A DNA stretch of 64,000 bases from Alteromonas sp. RKMC-009 (GCF_003584565.2 NZ_CP031010.1:2790001-2854000); one strand, 5' to 3'. Positions 28,682 to 38,658 are shown, counted from the first letter of the stretch. Numbers and translations: made by a program. Notes: a model not told the origin generated them from the sequence alone.

Positions 28682-31177
28682 TTACTCAGCAGCAGAAACG
28701 GCATACTCCTGCTGCGCTGAGGTGGTGAAACTAATGACGCCCTGCTCAGGCGAAGTAAAAGCAACGTGTTTTCCGTTAGCTGTTACTATAATCTTGTCGT
28801 CAAAACTGTCACAACGAATGCGGATTTCGCCGTCTGTGAAGGTTTTAATAATCGCTTTATTAAGGCGCCCGTCAGACCATCCCATACTGACTTCACGATT
28901 CCCCCGCGCCTTGAGGCCGGTTACCCTGCCGTGCTCCCACGCATCGGGCAGCGCTGGCAACAAATGCAGTTCACCTCTGTGACTTTGCAGCAGCATTTCC
29001 GCAATACCAGCCGTTGCACCAAAATTACCGTCGATCTGAAAAGGCGGATGAGAACTCCAGAGATTACTTAACGTGCTGTCCCGCAATTGTGCCCGGAGCA
29101 ATTTATGGGCACGGTTTCCGTCTGCCAGGCGGGCCCAAAAGTTGATTTTCCAGGCACGGCTCCACCCTGTGCCGCCATCGCCTCTTGCGTTAAGTGATAC
29201 CGCAGCGGCTTTCGATAAGACCGGTGTATCAACCGGCGAGATATGATTGCCCGGATGCAATGCAAACAGGTGGGAGATATGACGGTGGCGGTTTTTCCTA
29301 TCATCAATATCCTGACGCCATTCCTGCAACTGACCCCAATTACCAATCCGCAGTCCGGGTTCGAGCCTGTCAAGTGCGCTCTTTAACGCAGCGGCAAACT
29401 CCCCGTCGCCAACCTGCTCTGCAAGTGTTAGCGTGTTTGCAAACAGATCCGTGACGATTTGCTGAGACATAGACGCACCGGCCGTAAAATCACCGTGTTC
29501 CGGAGAATAAGAAGGGGAAATCAGTAGCGTGTCTGAATCCGCGCTTTCAACCAGGTTGTCCAGCCAGAACTGACTGGTTAATTTGAGAAGCGGCCAGGCC
29601 CGTTCTTTCAGGAAGCTTTCATCAGCATTGAATGCGACTTCTTCATAGAAGTGTCTTGCTATCCATGCAGCCGCTTCCGGTTGCCAGAATGCGGTGGGCC
29701 AGTCAATTAACCCCGTTGAGCCCCAGGGATTGGTATTCAGGAAGACCACCCAACCTGCTGAACCAAATAAGCTTCCGGCGACTTCCCGTCCGGGTATTGT
29801 GAGGTTCTCTACAAAATCGAAAAGCGGCGGCAGTGTTTCGGGCAGGTTTGTGGTGTGAGCCAGCCAGTAATTCATCTGTAAATTGATATTCAGATGATAG
29901 TCAGCACTCCAGGGAGCCTGAATGTCTTTATTCCATATTCCCTGCAGGTTCGCCGGCAGCGAGCCCGCTCTGGATGAGGCAATTAAAAGATAGCGACCAT
30001 AGTGAAAATAGAGACTTTCCAGCGCGCGGTTCTGCGACTCATTTTTAGAAGGATAAGCTTTGAGCGCAGCGGTCAGTTCACCGGTTTCACCATCACCAAG
30101 GTCCAGCTTGACGCGGTTAAATAAAGGCTGGTAATCATTGAGGTGGCGGGTTAAAAGCTCATCAAAAGAGAAGTTTCGAAGATGAGCGAGTTGCGAGGTG
30201 GCTTTATCTTTTGCATGTCCCAGCCGGTAATCCGGGTGACGTAATGCATAATTGGTAGCCGCGGTAAGCAAAATGGTCACGCTGTCAGCGTTTCTTACGC
30301 TGAATTCTGCGTCTTTCACATCTGTGTTGCCACCCTCATGCAAAATACGCATGCCGGCTGCAAATTCAAGGCCGTTGTCGGTTAATGCTCCGCTGTATAG
30401 TAACGAATCCTGACCGCGCCCCTCTGCCGACCAGGTTCTATTTTCAGGAAAGCGTAACTTGCCGGATACGTTCAGCGCGCCTTTTTCAGATGCCTTCAGC
30501 CTGATGACAATGCTGTTGTCGGGATAAGTAACAAAATAATCTCTTTTGTAGTCAATTTTGTCTGCGGAATAACTCACTGTCGCCACAGCCGTGCTCAAAT
30601 CAAGGCTTCGATGGTAATCGTGAATTTCCCCCGTCATGTCAGGAAACGACAGCACCAGATTAGCGAAGCTCTGATAGCTGCCATAGTCCGGCTGTTGATG
30701 ACCCAGTTTGCCAGCCACATACTCAGGTGACAGCGAGCCTTTTTCCGCAATCTCTTTGACTACGGCTTCTACCTGCTCAGCATAACCGGATGTATCGTCA
30801 GGTAAGCCGGATTGATACGGACCGTTTTTGCCGGGGCCGCCTGTCCAGAGTGTTTTTTCATTAAACTGAATAACATCTTCTGTTACGCCACCGGCTATGG
30901 TTGCGCCGAGTAAACCATTGCCCAAAGGAAGCGACTCAGACTCCCAATCTTCGCCGGGAGAATTAAAAACAAGAACTGCATGTTGGTTAAAAGCGGTTTT
31001 ATCCGGAGGGCTGACCGGCGAATTCTGCCCGTAGCTTAGCGGCGAACCGGACGCAAAAAAGAAAGCGATGGCAACGGCGATAAGCAGACGACCATTGTTT
31101 ACTTTTTCTTTAAAGGCTTTTGCTTTTTTCATTTTATTTGCCAGTAAACCCAAAACATAAAAGTTATCTTTGAACAC
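28682..31177 (-). CDS. GH95 alpha-L-fucosidase (1,2-alpha-fucosidase type)
   Basis: The enzyme of up to 831 residues has an uncleaved basic leader, a signal segment RLLIAVAIAFFFASG, the N-terminal GH95 beta domain (GNGLLGATIAGGV, FNEKTLWTGGPGKNGPYQ) and the alpha/alpha-barrel. Catalytic-region motifs are HLNINLQMNYW, SPSYSPEHGDF and IDGNFGATAGIAEMLLQS, corresponding to the Asn pair, Glu and Asp of characterised GH95 enzymes. It would remove terminal fucose from fucogalactoxyloglucan. GTG 31177 follows AAGG at good spacing; ATG 31132 (MKKAKAF) is an alternative that gives a shorter signal peptide but has a weaker ribosome site. First gene of the minus-strand operon. Confidence 0.9.
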   Translation of the reverse strand: MFKDNFYVLGLLANKMKKAKAFKEKVNNGRLLIAVAIAFFFASGSPLSYGQNSPVSPPDKTAFNQHAVLVFNSPGEDWESESLPLGNGLLGATIAGGVTEDVIQFNEKTLWTGGPGKNGPYQSGLPDDTSGYAEQVEAVVKEIAEKGSLSPEYVAGKLGHQQPDYGSYQSFANLVLSFPDMTGEIHDYHRSLDLSTAVATVSYSADKIDYKRDYFVTYPDNSIVIRLKASEKGALNVSGKLRFPENRTWSAEGRGQDSLLYSGALTDNGLEFAAGMRILHEGGNTDVKDAEFSVRNADSVTILLTAATNYALRHPDYRLGHAKDKATSQLAHLRNFSFDELLTRHLNDYQPLFNRVKLDLGDGETGELTAALKAYPSKNESQNRALESLYFHYGRYLLIASSRAGSLPANLQGIWNKDIQAPWSADYHLNINLQMNYWLAHTTNLPETLPPLFDFVENLTIPGREVAGSLFGSAGWVVFLNTNPWGSTGLIDWPTAFWQPEAAAWIARHFYEEVAFNADESFLKERAWPLLKLTSQFWLDNLVESADSDTLLISPSYSPEHGDFTAGASMSQQIVTDLFANTLTLAEQVGDGEFAAALKSALDRLEPGLRIGNWGQLQEWRQDIDDRKNRHRHISHLFALHPGNHISPVDTPVLSKAAAVSLNARGDGGTGWSRAWKINFWARLADGNRAHKLLRAQLRDSTLSNLWSSHPPFQIDGNFGATAGIAEMLLQSHRGELHLLPALPDAWEHGRVTGLKARGNREVSMGWSDGRLNKAIIKTFTDGEIRIRCDSFDDKIIVTANGKHVAFTSPEQGVISFTTSAQQEYAVSAAE

Positions 31178-31453
31178 GTATCGCCTTCATGTTGTTACCA
31201 CGATCGGGATACGATGTTTGTTTTTTGTTAATGACGATAAAACTAATGAGAATGCGGGTCCGGAGATATCTGAAAACGCAAAAAAGCTAGCAATGTGCAA
31301 AAAATAGAAGAAATTGTGGCAGAAAATATAACTATGTTTAGCATGTAAATATTCTTACATGTCGCACCCTTGCGCTCATTGACGAATGGTTGTGAGTTTG
31401 ATTATATAAACCTATCCCTATTTGCAGACTGGCACGTGGTTACAACGGAAAGT
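31178..31453. promoter_or_regulatory. Divergent promoter region of the xyloglucan operon and its regulator
   Basis: About 276 bp, AT-rich, between GH95 and the AraC regulator; it must contain both promoters. A short repeat of ACAT/ATGT (AACATG-type) motifs is seen near 31339-31361 (GCATGTAAAT, TTACATGTCG), giving an imperfect palindrome. I could not assign a specific operator. Confidence 0.45.
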
Positions 31454-32635
31454 ATGTTTGGCTACCATAAAAAAGTTATTTATTCGTTAACGGCATACGC
31501 TATTTTCGCCGTAATACTGGTAGCCATTGCATATCATCAGTCTTTCCCCGAAGAGTCTCTGCTTCCCCGCGCTGCTGAGGAAAACAAACTGAAGTGGAAA
31601 AGCCTGACTTACGATGATTCGCAGGAAGGTGGCGCATCCACTATTTCGGTTATCGATGACGGGTTCAGTTACACACTCAGCATGTTACTGAACGAACAGA
31701 AAGACTATCCCTTTGCCATGGGCGAAATGCTGTTTCTGAACAGTCAGGGACAGCCTGGTCTCGTGGACCTGAGTGCGTTTGATACCTTGTCGTTTATGGC
31801 AAAATGTTCACCGGAAAGTACCCTGACCTTCTCTTTATTCACTCTCGATAAAAATGCCAGCAAAATTGATGATGCAAGGTCTGATCGTATTTCCACCCGG
31901 TATTTTCACTGTAAAAGTGAGTGGCAGCGTTACGACATTGATATCACCCGGCTGGAAACACCGGAATGGTGGTACAAGTGGTATAATCAGGCGCTCAGTG
32001 AGCAGGAATACAGCCTGGCAAGAGTAAAGAAAATTTCATTTGGCAGTTCCATTCAGAGTCCGCTGAATGTGCAGTCCACCATCAGTATCCGCGAAATTGT
32101 GTTTAACGGTAAAGACTGGTCTTACTTATATACTTGCGCTGCTATTTTACTTGCCTCAGGTGCAATGCTGGTCGCATGGCTGTTTAAAGCCCACAGCAAA
32201 TATCTGATGAAAGAAGTGAAAAATAAACTTCAGAAGGACCGGCCGTTAATTGACTGCGAACACCTTTCACTGGAAAGCCACAGAGACAAAGATAAAACGG
32301 CCATTTTGAAATTCCTTGCCAAAGAGTACGCAAATCCGGGGCTAAATCTGGAGTTTATTGTCCGGGCGTTAGGCATTAACCGGAATAAAATTAACGACAT
32401 TCTGAAAAGTGAGTGCGGGTACACGTTTTCAACCTATTTAAACAAGTTGCGGCTGAACGAAGCGGCACGCCTGCTGACGGAAAATAAGGATGCCAACGTC
32501 TCTGAAATCGCATACTCGGTAGGTTATAAAAACGTGCCTTATTTCAATAAGCTTTTCAAAAACGAATACGGATGCAGCCCCGGCATGTTCCAACATGGAA
32601 GTGACCATTTCCACGCCAAAACTGCGTCCGGATAA
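31454..32635 (+). CDS. Membrane-anchored AraC-family regulator with periplasmic beta-sandwich sensor
   Basis: The 393-residue protein has a transmembrane helix near residues 9-27 (YSLTAYAIFAVILVAIAY), a periplasmic domain (about 45-245) whose pattern resembles a carbohydrate-binding beta-sandwich (LSFMAKCSPESTLTFSLFT, KSEWQRYDIDITRLE, SISIREIVF), a second helix (about 250-270, TCAAILLASGAMLVAWLF) and a C-terminal double AraC helix-turn-helix (FIVRALGINRNKINDIL, ANVSEIAYSVGYKNVPYFNKLFK). This is a one-protein transmembrane sensor-activator. It is divergent from the fucosidase operon and probably activates it on binding a glycan fragment. Start 31454 has GGAA upstream; a TTG at 31370 would add 28 residues without support. 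Confidence 0.87.
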   Translation: MFGYHKKVIYSLTAYAIFAVILVAIAYHQSFPEESLLPRAAEENKLKWKSLTYDDSQEGGASTISVIDDGFSYTLSMLLNEQKDYPFAMGEMLFLNSQGQPGLVDLSAFDTLSFMAKCSPESTLTFSLFTLDKNASKIDDARSDRISTRYFHCKSEWQRYDIDITRLETPEWWYKWYNQALSEQEYSLARVKKISFGSSIQSPLNVQSTISIREIVFNGKDWSYLYTCAAILLASGAMLVAWLFKAHSKYLMKEVKNKLQKDRPLIDCEHLSLESHRDKDKTAILKFLAKEYANPGLNLEFIVRALGINRNKINDILKSECGYTFSTYLNKLRLNEAARLLTENKDANVSEIAYSVGYKNVPYFNKLFKNEYGCSPGMFQHGSDHFHAKTASG

Positions 32636-32660
32636 ACGAATTCGCGTAATCGCAAATACG

Positions 32661-33743
32661 TTACCAGTTCATCATTTCTTTCAAATAATCCGTCAGCTTC
32701 GCGGCATTTTCTCTGTGCTGTTCCACACGCGGATGAGCACCGTAACCGGTAAAATCAAAGATCAGGGTATGGACTCTTTGCCCGTCTCCGGATGAATCAG
32801 GTGACGCTTTAATTGCATCAACAGCACTGGCAATGTAATCCGGCCACACACTGGTTTTTGTTGCATCCATACTGCCGATAGCACACACGAACTCAGCATC
32901 AGGATGATGCTTCATCAACGTGCGGATGAATTCTTCATAGGATTTTTTGATCTCCTCAGGCCCGGCGTTTAAACGCTTTTCGTTTTCAATCAGCCAGCGA
33001 TCATTCTGGCCAAGATTCACCACCACCACATCCGGCTGCCAGTCATCAAAATGCCATGAAGAGTTGTTGTTACTTTCCGCTGTAAGCTGGTCATAATATT
33101 CCGGCATCGTAAAATCAAACCAGCTGATCATAAAACCGATACCGCTTTTCGCAATTGAATGGAATTCCGCATCGAGATGCCGGGCCGTGATAGCCGCATA
33201 GGAAAGATAGTGATTTTTCTCAGAAGGCTTATTATCCGGGTCATTATGGGCAGCTTCATTGCCCATGCCGACGGTAATCGAATCGCCATAAAACAGGATG
33301 CGTCTTGACGGCGGCACCGGTTTTGCCAGCAGCTTCCCGTCGTCTGCCAGCGTCACGCCCTGAAAATAGGTTCCGCCTTCTTCGCCTTCAGTACGTTTGA
33401 ACAGTGTCACCTGCGTTGTATCGTTGCGGACCATGTGACTCAGATCATACTGATGCAGACCCCTTTGCGTATGAATGACATAGGGTGAAATGTCCTGACC
33501 ATCAAAAATGACGTTGTAATAATTCCTGCCGGTTTGATCGTCTAACGTCAGTACCAATTTATTGCCGGAGAAAGAAAACGTAACACTGTTACCCGGCCAG
33601 CTTAAAAAGGCACCCTGCTCTGTATAAGCCACTCTGCCAGAGTAAGTAAACCCATCATTTGCAGAAGTGACGAAACGGTCAGCGAAAGCCCGTACAGGGT
33701 TAAACAGTATGAAAAAAAGAAACAGAAGGTGTGAGTAACGCAT
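32661..33743 (-). CDS. CE2-family acetylesterase
   Basis: A 360-residue exported protein (signal peptide MRYSHLLFLFFILFNPVRAFA) with the CE2 layout: an N-terminal jelly-roll domain (about 25-140, GRVAYTEQGAFLSWPGNSVTF) and a C-terminal SGNH domain with Ser in FYGDSITVGMGNEA, Asn in NLGQNDRW and His in GYGAHPRVEQH. Known CE2 enzymes deacetylate plant hemicelluloses. Convergent with the AraC gene (25-nt gap), it belongs functionally to the xyloglucan locus, which would thus hold two esterases. Confidence 0.88.
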   Translation of the reverse strand: MRYSHLLFLFFILFNPVRAFADRFVTSANDGFTYSGRVAYTEQGAFLSWPGNSVTFSFSGNKLVLTLDDQTGRNYYNVIFDGQDISPYVIHTQRGLHQYDLSHMVRNDTTQVTLFKRTEGEEGGTYFQGVTLADDGKLLAKPVPPSRRILFYGDSITVGMGNEAAHNDPDNKPSEKNHYLSYAAITARHLDAEFHSIAKSGIGFMISWFDFTMPEYYDQLTAESNNNSSWHFDDWQPDVVVVNLGQNDRWLIENEKRLNAGPEEIKKSYEEFIRTLMKHHPDAEFVCAIGSMDATKTSVWPDYIASAVDAIKASPDSSGDGQRVHTLIFDFTGYGAHPRVEQHRENAAKLTDYLKEMMNW

Positions 33744-33846
33744 TGTTGTAAGTCATTCCCTTAGCGTCTGAGTAATCCGAAATACTATCGTTACCCGCAT
33801 CGACTTACCATACACAACCACTCACATCCCGTTTTAGTTTCTTATT

Positions 33847-34977
33847 TTAACTCTGCTGCCCGTTTACCACGCGAACCACGTCTCCATTTTCAATGCCATC
33901 AGGTGGATTGGTGATCACCCGGTCAGTGGCATCTATCCCGCTGGCTATTTCAATATCGCGGCCCAAATCTCTGCCGGGTTCAATGGCTTTTAGTGAAACA
34001 GTGGTATTGTCGCCGGCACCGGACACTGTCGCCACAGACAAGCCGTTGGCATTAAAAATTAAAGCACTCACGGGGACGGTGAGCATGGCTGCATTAGCTG
34101 ATAATGGCAAATTGACACTGGCATAGCCCCCCGGCAATAAGCTGTTATCCTGATTATCGAGTATTAACTGCACCAGCATGGTCCCGGTATGGCGGTCCAC
34201 CGCTGAATTTGAGCGCACCACTTCCGCCTCATAACGGCTTCCCGGGCTTTCCGGTACTGACACCTCAGCCTGAGTACCTTTTTGGATTTGACGGGCAAAT
34301 TTTTGCGGCACCTGAACATTTAAGCGCAACGGGTGGGTCGACGCCAGCATGAATAAAGGCTCGCTGTCATCCGAACCGGCATTAATAAGATCGCCAATAT
34401 CCTTATTTCTTGCCACCACGACGCCGTCAAAAGGCGCAGGGATCATGGCTAAATCCTTTTGTACCTGTAAACGGTTAACATTGGCTTTGGCTGATGCCAG
34501 CTGCGCCTGTGCAGCGCGGTAACTGTTTTCACGCTGCTCCAGTTCCTGAGCAGTCACGGCATTGGTCGCCACCAGCTTTTTCCATCTGTCCAGCGTTGAC
34601 CGGGCAAGAGCAACATCAGCGCTGAACCTGTCTACATCGGCCTGCGCCTGGATAAGCTGCTGATCCAGCTCTGGTGTATCGAGCTCTGCCAGCACTTCGC
34701 CTTCTGTTACAAGCGCGCCGATATCGTGATGCCACTCTTTCACATAACCGTCCACACGGGCGTAGATAGACGCCTGTTTAAACGCCTGGAGCCGTCCGGC
34801 AAGGGTTAACGACTGTGTTGCCTCGCCGGTTACCGGCTGCGTCACGGAAACAGCCGGGAGCAAACGCGCCTGCGTCCATTCAGCGACCTGTTCACTGTTC
34901 GCCTGACGGCTCATGATCCCCGTTACAACAATAATGGCGGCTAACAGCAGTAGACCAATAAATGCAATTTTTCCCAT
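33847..34977 (-). CDS. RND efflux periplasmic adaptor (membrane fusion protein)
   Basis: A 376-residue HlyD/MexA-type adaptor: N-terminal membrane anchor (IAFIGLLLLAAIIVVTGIM), lipoyl half-motifs (AFKQASIYARVDGYVKEWHHDIG and MIPAPFDGVVVARNKDIGDLI), an alpha-hairpin with coiled-coil character (about 100-175), and beta-barrel and membrane-proximal domains. It links the RND pump encoded just upstream to an outer-membrane channel not present here. Start 34977 is preferred because AGGA lies 6 nt upstream; ATG 35013 is also in frame and abuts the pump's stop. Confidence 0.9.
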   Translation of the reverse strand: MGKIAFIGLLLLAAIIVVTGIMSRQANSEQVAEWTQARLLPAVSVTQPVTGEATQSLTLAGRLQAFKQASIYARVDGYVKEWHHDIGALVTEGEVLAELDTPELDQQLIQAQADVDRFSADVALARSTLDRWKKLVATNAVTAQELEQRENSYRAAQAQLASAKANVNRLQVQKDLAMIPAPFDGVVVARNKDIGDLINAGSDDSEPLFMLASTHPLRLNVQVPQKFARQIQKGTQAEVSVPESPGSRYEAEVVRSNSAVDRHTGTMLVQLILDNQDNSLLPGGYASVNLPLSANAAMLTVPVSALIFNANGLSVATVSGAGDNTTVSLKAIEPGRDLGRDIEIASGIDATDRVITNPPDGIENGDVVRVVNGQQS

Positions 34978-35015
34978 AACCGTTCCTGATGTATGTCTGT
35001 TCGTGCCGGTCATGC

Positions 35016-38000
35016 TTAGTTCTGCCCGGTGTGTTTGATTGATTCGTCGTTATCGTTGCGGTGTAAGACACTGAAGATAACGGGTACAAAAAATAATGTG
35101 GCAACCGTCGCAAACAGCAGCCCGCCAATAACGGCTCTGCCCAGCGGCGCATTCTGTTCACCGCCCTCCCCCAGGCCCAGCGCCATGGGCAGCATGCCCA
35201 CAATCATAGCAAGGGCTGTCATTAGTACAGGGCGAAGTCTTGCAAACCCTGCTTCCAGAGCTGCCTGCGTAGCATCTTTCACTTCTGCCAGACGCTCTCT
35301 GGCAAAACTGACGACCAGCACACTGTTCGCAGTAGCCACTCCCATACACATAATCGCGCCGGTCAGTGCCGGTACACTGAAGGTAGTGCCCGTGGTAAAT
35401 AGCATCCATACAATGCCGGCGATAGCAGCAGGCAATGCCATGATGATAATGAAAGGGTCCCGCCAGGACTGAAAATTAATCACAATAATGAAGTAGACCA
35501 GTCCGATGGCACCGATTAATCCGGTAAGCAAGCCCTGATAGGCACTTTGCATGGTACTTACCTGCCCTTTCATCTCAACCGTTGCACCACGGGGCTTCTC
35601 AGCGTCATACCGGTTGATGATTTGCTGAATATCTTCAGCTACAGCACCCAAATCCCGGCCCTGTGTGGTAGCAAAAATTTGCACCATGGGCTCGATATTG
35701 TACTCCGTAAACACGCCGTTCAACTGCGTGCGGCTGAACGTCGCCATGCCTCCAAGAACTGACGGCTCACTGGCATTACCGTTAACCGGAATATTGTTCA
35801 GCTCAGCCAGTGAATCAACTTTATATTGAGGTGTTTGCATAACAATGGGGTAAGACACGCCGTTGGCAGGGTTCAACCAGAATGTGGGAGAGACCTGTGC
35901 AGAGCCGGCCAGGTTCACCACCAGACTATTACTGATATCCCGCTGGGTAATGCCGGACAGCGCTGCCTGTTCACGGTTAATATCTATCTTGATTGCCGGT
36001 GCCTGCCGCGACTGATGAATACGGGCATCAACAACACCGGGCACAGCGCGGATATCTTTCAACATATCGTTTGCAAAGTCGAAGCTGGCATTCAGATCCC
36101 TGCCCCGTATCTGAATATCAATGGGTGACGGTGCACCAAAATTGAGGATCTGGCTGACGATGTCAGCGGGTAAAAATGAAAACGTCATATCAGGAAAGCG
36201 TTCCGGCAACACTTCTCTGAGTGTTTTGATGTACTCCGCGGTGGGCGCATGCTCCTGTGTCAGCGAAATATTGATATCGCCGTCTGAAGAACCAATCATG
36301 CCGGTATTGGCGTAAATGGTATTCATACTGGAAATATAGGTACCCACGTTATCAACCATGGCCGCCAGCTCTTCAGGCGGAATCACTTCTCTGATCACAT
36401 CCTGGATCTCAGCAAACCTTGCAGCGGTTTCTTCTACCCGCATACCCACCGGGCCTCTTGCGTGCAGGGCTATTTGTCCGCTGTCCACATCAGGAAAGAA
36501 ATTACGGCCGATGAAAGGCAACAACGCAAACGACAGCATGACGGCGAGCATGAACAAGGTAATGAACCGTTTTCTGCTTACGAGTGCACGGTGCAGTGCA
36601 GACTGATAGCGGTGCCTGAACCGGTGAAAACCCCGCTCGAAACCTTGTTGAAACCTGGCAAAAAATGAAGACGACAAATTGGCATCATCGTGTGGCTTTA
36701 ACATGTACTTTGCCAGCGTAGGCACCAGCGTGCGCGACAGCAGGAAAGAAAACAGCATGGACAACATCACCGCTTCTGCCATCGGCACAAACAGATACCG
36801 TGGTACCCCTTCCAGGAAGTACATAGGTACAAAAACCACGCAGATACACAACAGTGAAACAAACGCCGGCACAGCTATCTGCCCTGCACCGTCTAAAATG
36901 GCTTTTTCTACCGGCTTGCCCTGTTCCAGGTGGTAATTAATGCTTTCAATGGTCACTGTGGCCTCATCAACCAGGATCCCTACGGCAAGTGCCAGTCCTC
37001 CTAATGTCATGATATTCAGGGTGTGACCCAGTAAGGACATCACCAGAATCGCACCGAGAATCGACAGCGGAATGGACAACGTCACAATCAGTGTAGAGCG
37101 CCAGCTACCGAGGAAAAGCAAAATCATCAAACTGGTCAACAGCGCCGCAATCACGCCTTCCACCACTACGCCATGCACAGCATTAAGCACGAACATTGAC
37201 TGATCGCCAATTTGCTTAACTTCTAACGCTTCAGGCAACGCATCTTTGACTTCTTCGATACGCTGCTTAATGCCATTGATCACATCCAGCGTTGAGGTAT
37301 TACCGGATTTAAATATGCTCATTAATACCGAGCGTCCGCCGTCCACATGCACGATATTCGTTTGTACCGCACTGCCGTCATAAACATGGGCAACGTCGCG
37401 GATGTAAACAATGGTGTCATTAATGGTACGAATGGGTAAATCACCAATCTCTTCGATGGTGGCAGGCGCGTTATTGATTTGAATGGCGTATTCATATTCG
37501 CCAATTTTTTGCGTGCCGGCAGGAATGATCACGTTCTGATCGGCCAGAGCATTGGCCACATCCTGACCTGAAAGCCCTCTTGCGCGAAGTGCGTCCGGGT
37601 CTAGATCTATCTGAATTTGCCGCGACTTCCCGCCAAAGGGCCAGGGAATTGATGCGCCCTGAACGGTAACCAGCCGTGAGCGGAGCTGATTCATGCCCAG
37701 ATCGGCCAGTTGCTGTTCTGTGAGTCCTTTACCCGATAACGCAAGCTGAAGCACCGGTACAGTAGAGGCATTGTAGTTCATGATCAGGGGCGGCGCGGTG
37801 CCCTGTGGCATCTGGCGCAGCAACGTTTGCGCCACGCCTGTCACCTGAGCGTTGGCCATGTTGATATCCACAGTATCGTGGAAGAATATCTTAACAATGC
37901 CGAATCCCGTGTACGACGTGGCTTCAATATGCTCCACATCATTCACAATACTGTTCAGCGCCCGCTCGAAAGGCGTAGTAATACGGCCGGCCATTTCATC

Positions 38001-38174
38001 AGGCGGCAAGCCCCGCCACTGCCAGGCAACCGCAATCACCGGAATATCCACATTCGGAAAAATATCCGTCGGCGTCCGCATGGCCGACAACGGCCCCAAA
38101 ATAAGAATAAGTAACGCCAGCACCACGAAGGTGTAGGGTTTACTTAAGGCAATTCTAACCAGTGCAAGCATCAT
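35016..38174 (-). CDS. RND efflux permease (AcrB/MdtB-like)
   Basis: A 1052-residue inner-membrane, proton-driven pump with 12 expected helices and two large periplasmic loops. Visible family segments: FPNVDIPVIAVAWQWRGLPPDEMA, GILVDEATVTIESINYHLEQG in helix 4, NFFPDVDSGQIALHARGP at the second half, and GVATANSVLVVSFARERL. It is first in a two-gene operon with the adaptor. No TolC-like factor or dedicated regulator is adjacent, so substrate and control are unknown. Confidence 0.93.
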   Translation of the reverse strand: MMLALVRIALSKPYTFVVLALLILILGPLSAMRTPTDIFPNVDIPVIAVAWQWRGLPPDEMAGRITTPFERALNSIVNDVEHIEATSYTGFGIVKIFFHDTVDINMANAQVTGVAQTLLRQMPQGTAPPLIMNYNASTVPVLQLALSGKGLTEQQLADLGMNQLRSRLVTVQGASIPWPFGGKSRQIQIDLDPDALRARGLSGQDVANALADQNVIIPAGTQKIGEYEYAIQINNAPATIEEIGDLPIRTINDTIVYIRDVAHVYDGSAVQTNIVHVDGGRSVLMSIFKSGNTSTLDVINGIKQRIEEVKDALPEALEVKQIGDQSMFVLNAVHGVVVEGVIAALLTSLMILLFLGSWRSTLIVTLSIPLSILGAILVMSLLGHTLNIMTLGGLALAVGILVDEATVTIESINYHLEQGKPVEKAILDGAGQIAVPAFVSLLCICVVFVPMYFLEGVPRYLFVPMAEAVMLSMLFSFLLSRTLVPTLAKYMLKPHDDANLSSSFFARFQQGFERGFHRFRHRYQSALHRALVSRKRFITLFMLAVMLSFALLPFIGRNFFPDVDSGQIALHARGPVGMRVEETAARFAEIQDVIREVIPPEELAAMVDNVGTYISSMNTIYANTGMIGSSDGDINISLTQEHAPTAEYIKTLREVLPERFPDMTFSFLPADIVSQILNFGAPSPIDIQIRGRDLNASFDFANDMLKDIRAVPGVVDARIHQSRQAPAIKIDINREQAALSGITQRDISNSLVVNLAGSAQVSPTFWLNPANGVSYPIVMQTPQYKVDSLAELNNIPVNGNASEPSVLGGMATFSRTQLNGVFTEYNIEPMVQIFATTQGRDLGAVAEDIQQIINRYDAEKPRGATVEMKGQVSTMQSAYQGLLTGLIGAIGLVYFIIVINFQSWRDPFIIIMALPAAIAGIVWMLFTTGTTFSVPALTGAIMCMGVATANSVLVVSFARERLAEVKDATQAALEAGFARLRPVLMTALAMIVGMLPMALGLGEGGEQNAPLGRAVIGGLLFATVATLFFVPVIFSVLHRNDNDESIKHTGQN

Positions 38175-38354
38175 ATCCAGCCACTCAATGTGAATAATGA
38201 CACTTTATCAGTGAGCACAATTCATGATTAGTAGGGTAAATCTGCATGTACTTATGAAGGTAATTAATGAATGGCTAGCTTTACGGAAACTCTACCGGGG
38301 TACGGTTGGTATATTCCCTGATTCATTTAGCATTAACCTGTTGTTCGCGGTCGA

Positions 38355-38391
38355 GCATTCATTTATATTCATATTGAATATAAATGAATGC
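38355..38391. promoter_or_regulatory. 37-bp palindrome upstream of parDE (probable autoregulatory operator)
   Basis: Two 17-bp arms form a perfect inverted repeat (38355-38371 starting GCATTCATTTATA, and 38375-38391) around a 3-bp centre TAT. Each arm contains two ATTCA units, so four half-sites are available. It ends 15 bp before the parD ATG, the usual place of the ParD-ParDE operator that represses the module. Confidence 0.8.
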
Positions 38392-38406
38392 ATAACGGGA
38401 ATTCTG

Positions 38407-38658
38407 ATGGCAAATACAAGTTTAACGTTGGGTAAACATTGGGAATTATTCATTAAGGAAGAAGTAAAAAGTGGCAGATATGCGTCAGCCAGTGAGGTTG
38501 TCAGAGATGCTTTGCGTACATTGGAAGCAAAGAAAAATTATCAGCAGACCGTTCGGGAGCATCTCATTGAAGCTGAAAAAAGCGGTTTCAGTGAGTTGGA
38601 TCGCGATAGTCTTCTCAAAGAGATAAAACAAACATTACAACGGAATGACAAATTATAA
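38407..38658 (+). CDS. parD: ParD-family antitoxin
   Basis: An 83-residue type II antitoxin with an N-terminal ribbon-helix-helix (MANTSLTLGKHWELFIKEEVKSG) and the family motif RYASASEVVRDALRTLE. It binds and neutralises ParE and represses the operon. ATG 38407 follows GGGA; the longer open frame from 38224 crosses the operator and is not used. The stop overlaps the parE start by 14 nt. Confidence 0.9.
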   Translation: MANTSLTLGKHWELFIKEEVKSGRYASASEVVRDALRTLEAKKNYQQTVREHLIEAEKSGFSELDRDSLLKEIKQTLQRNDKL

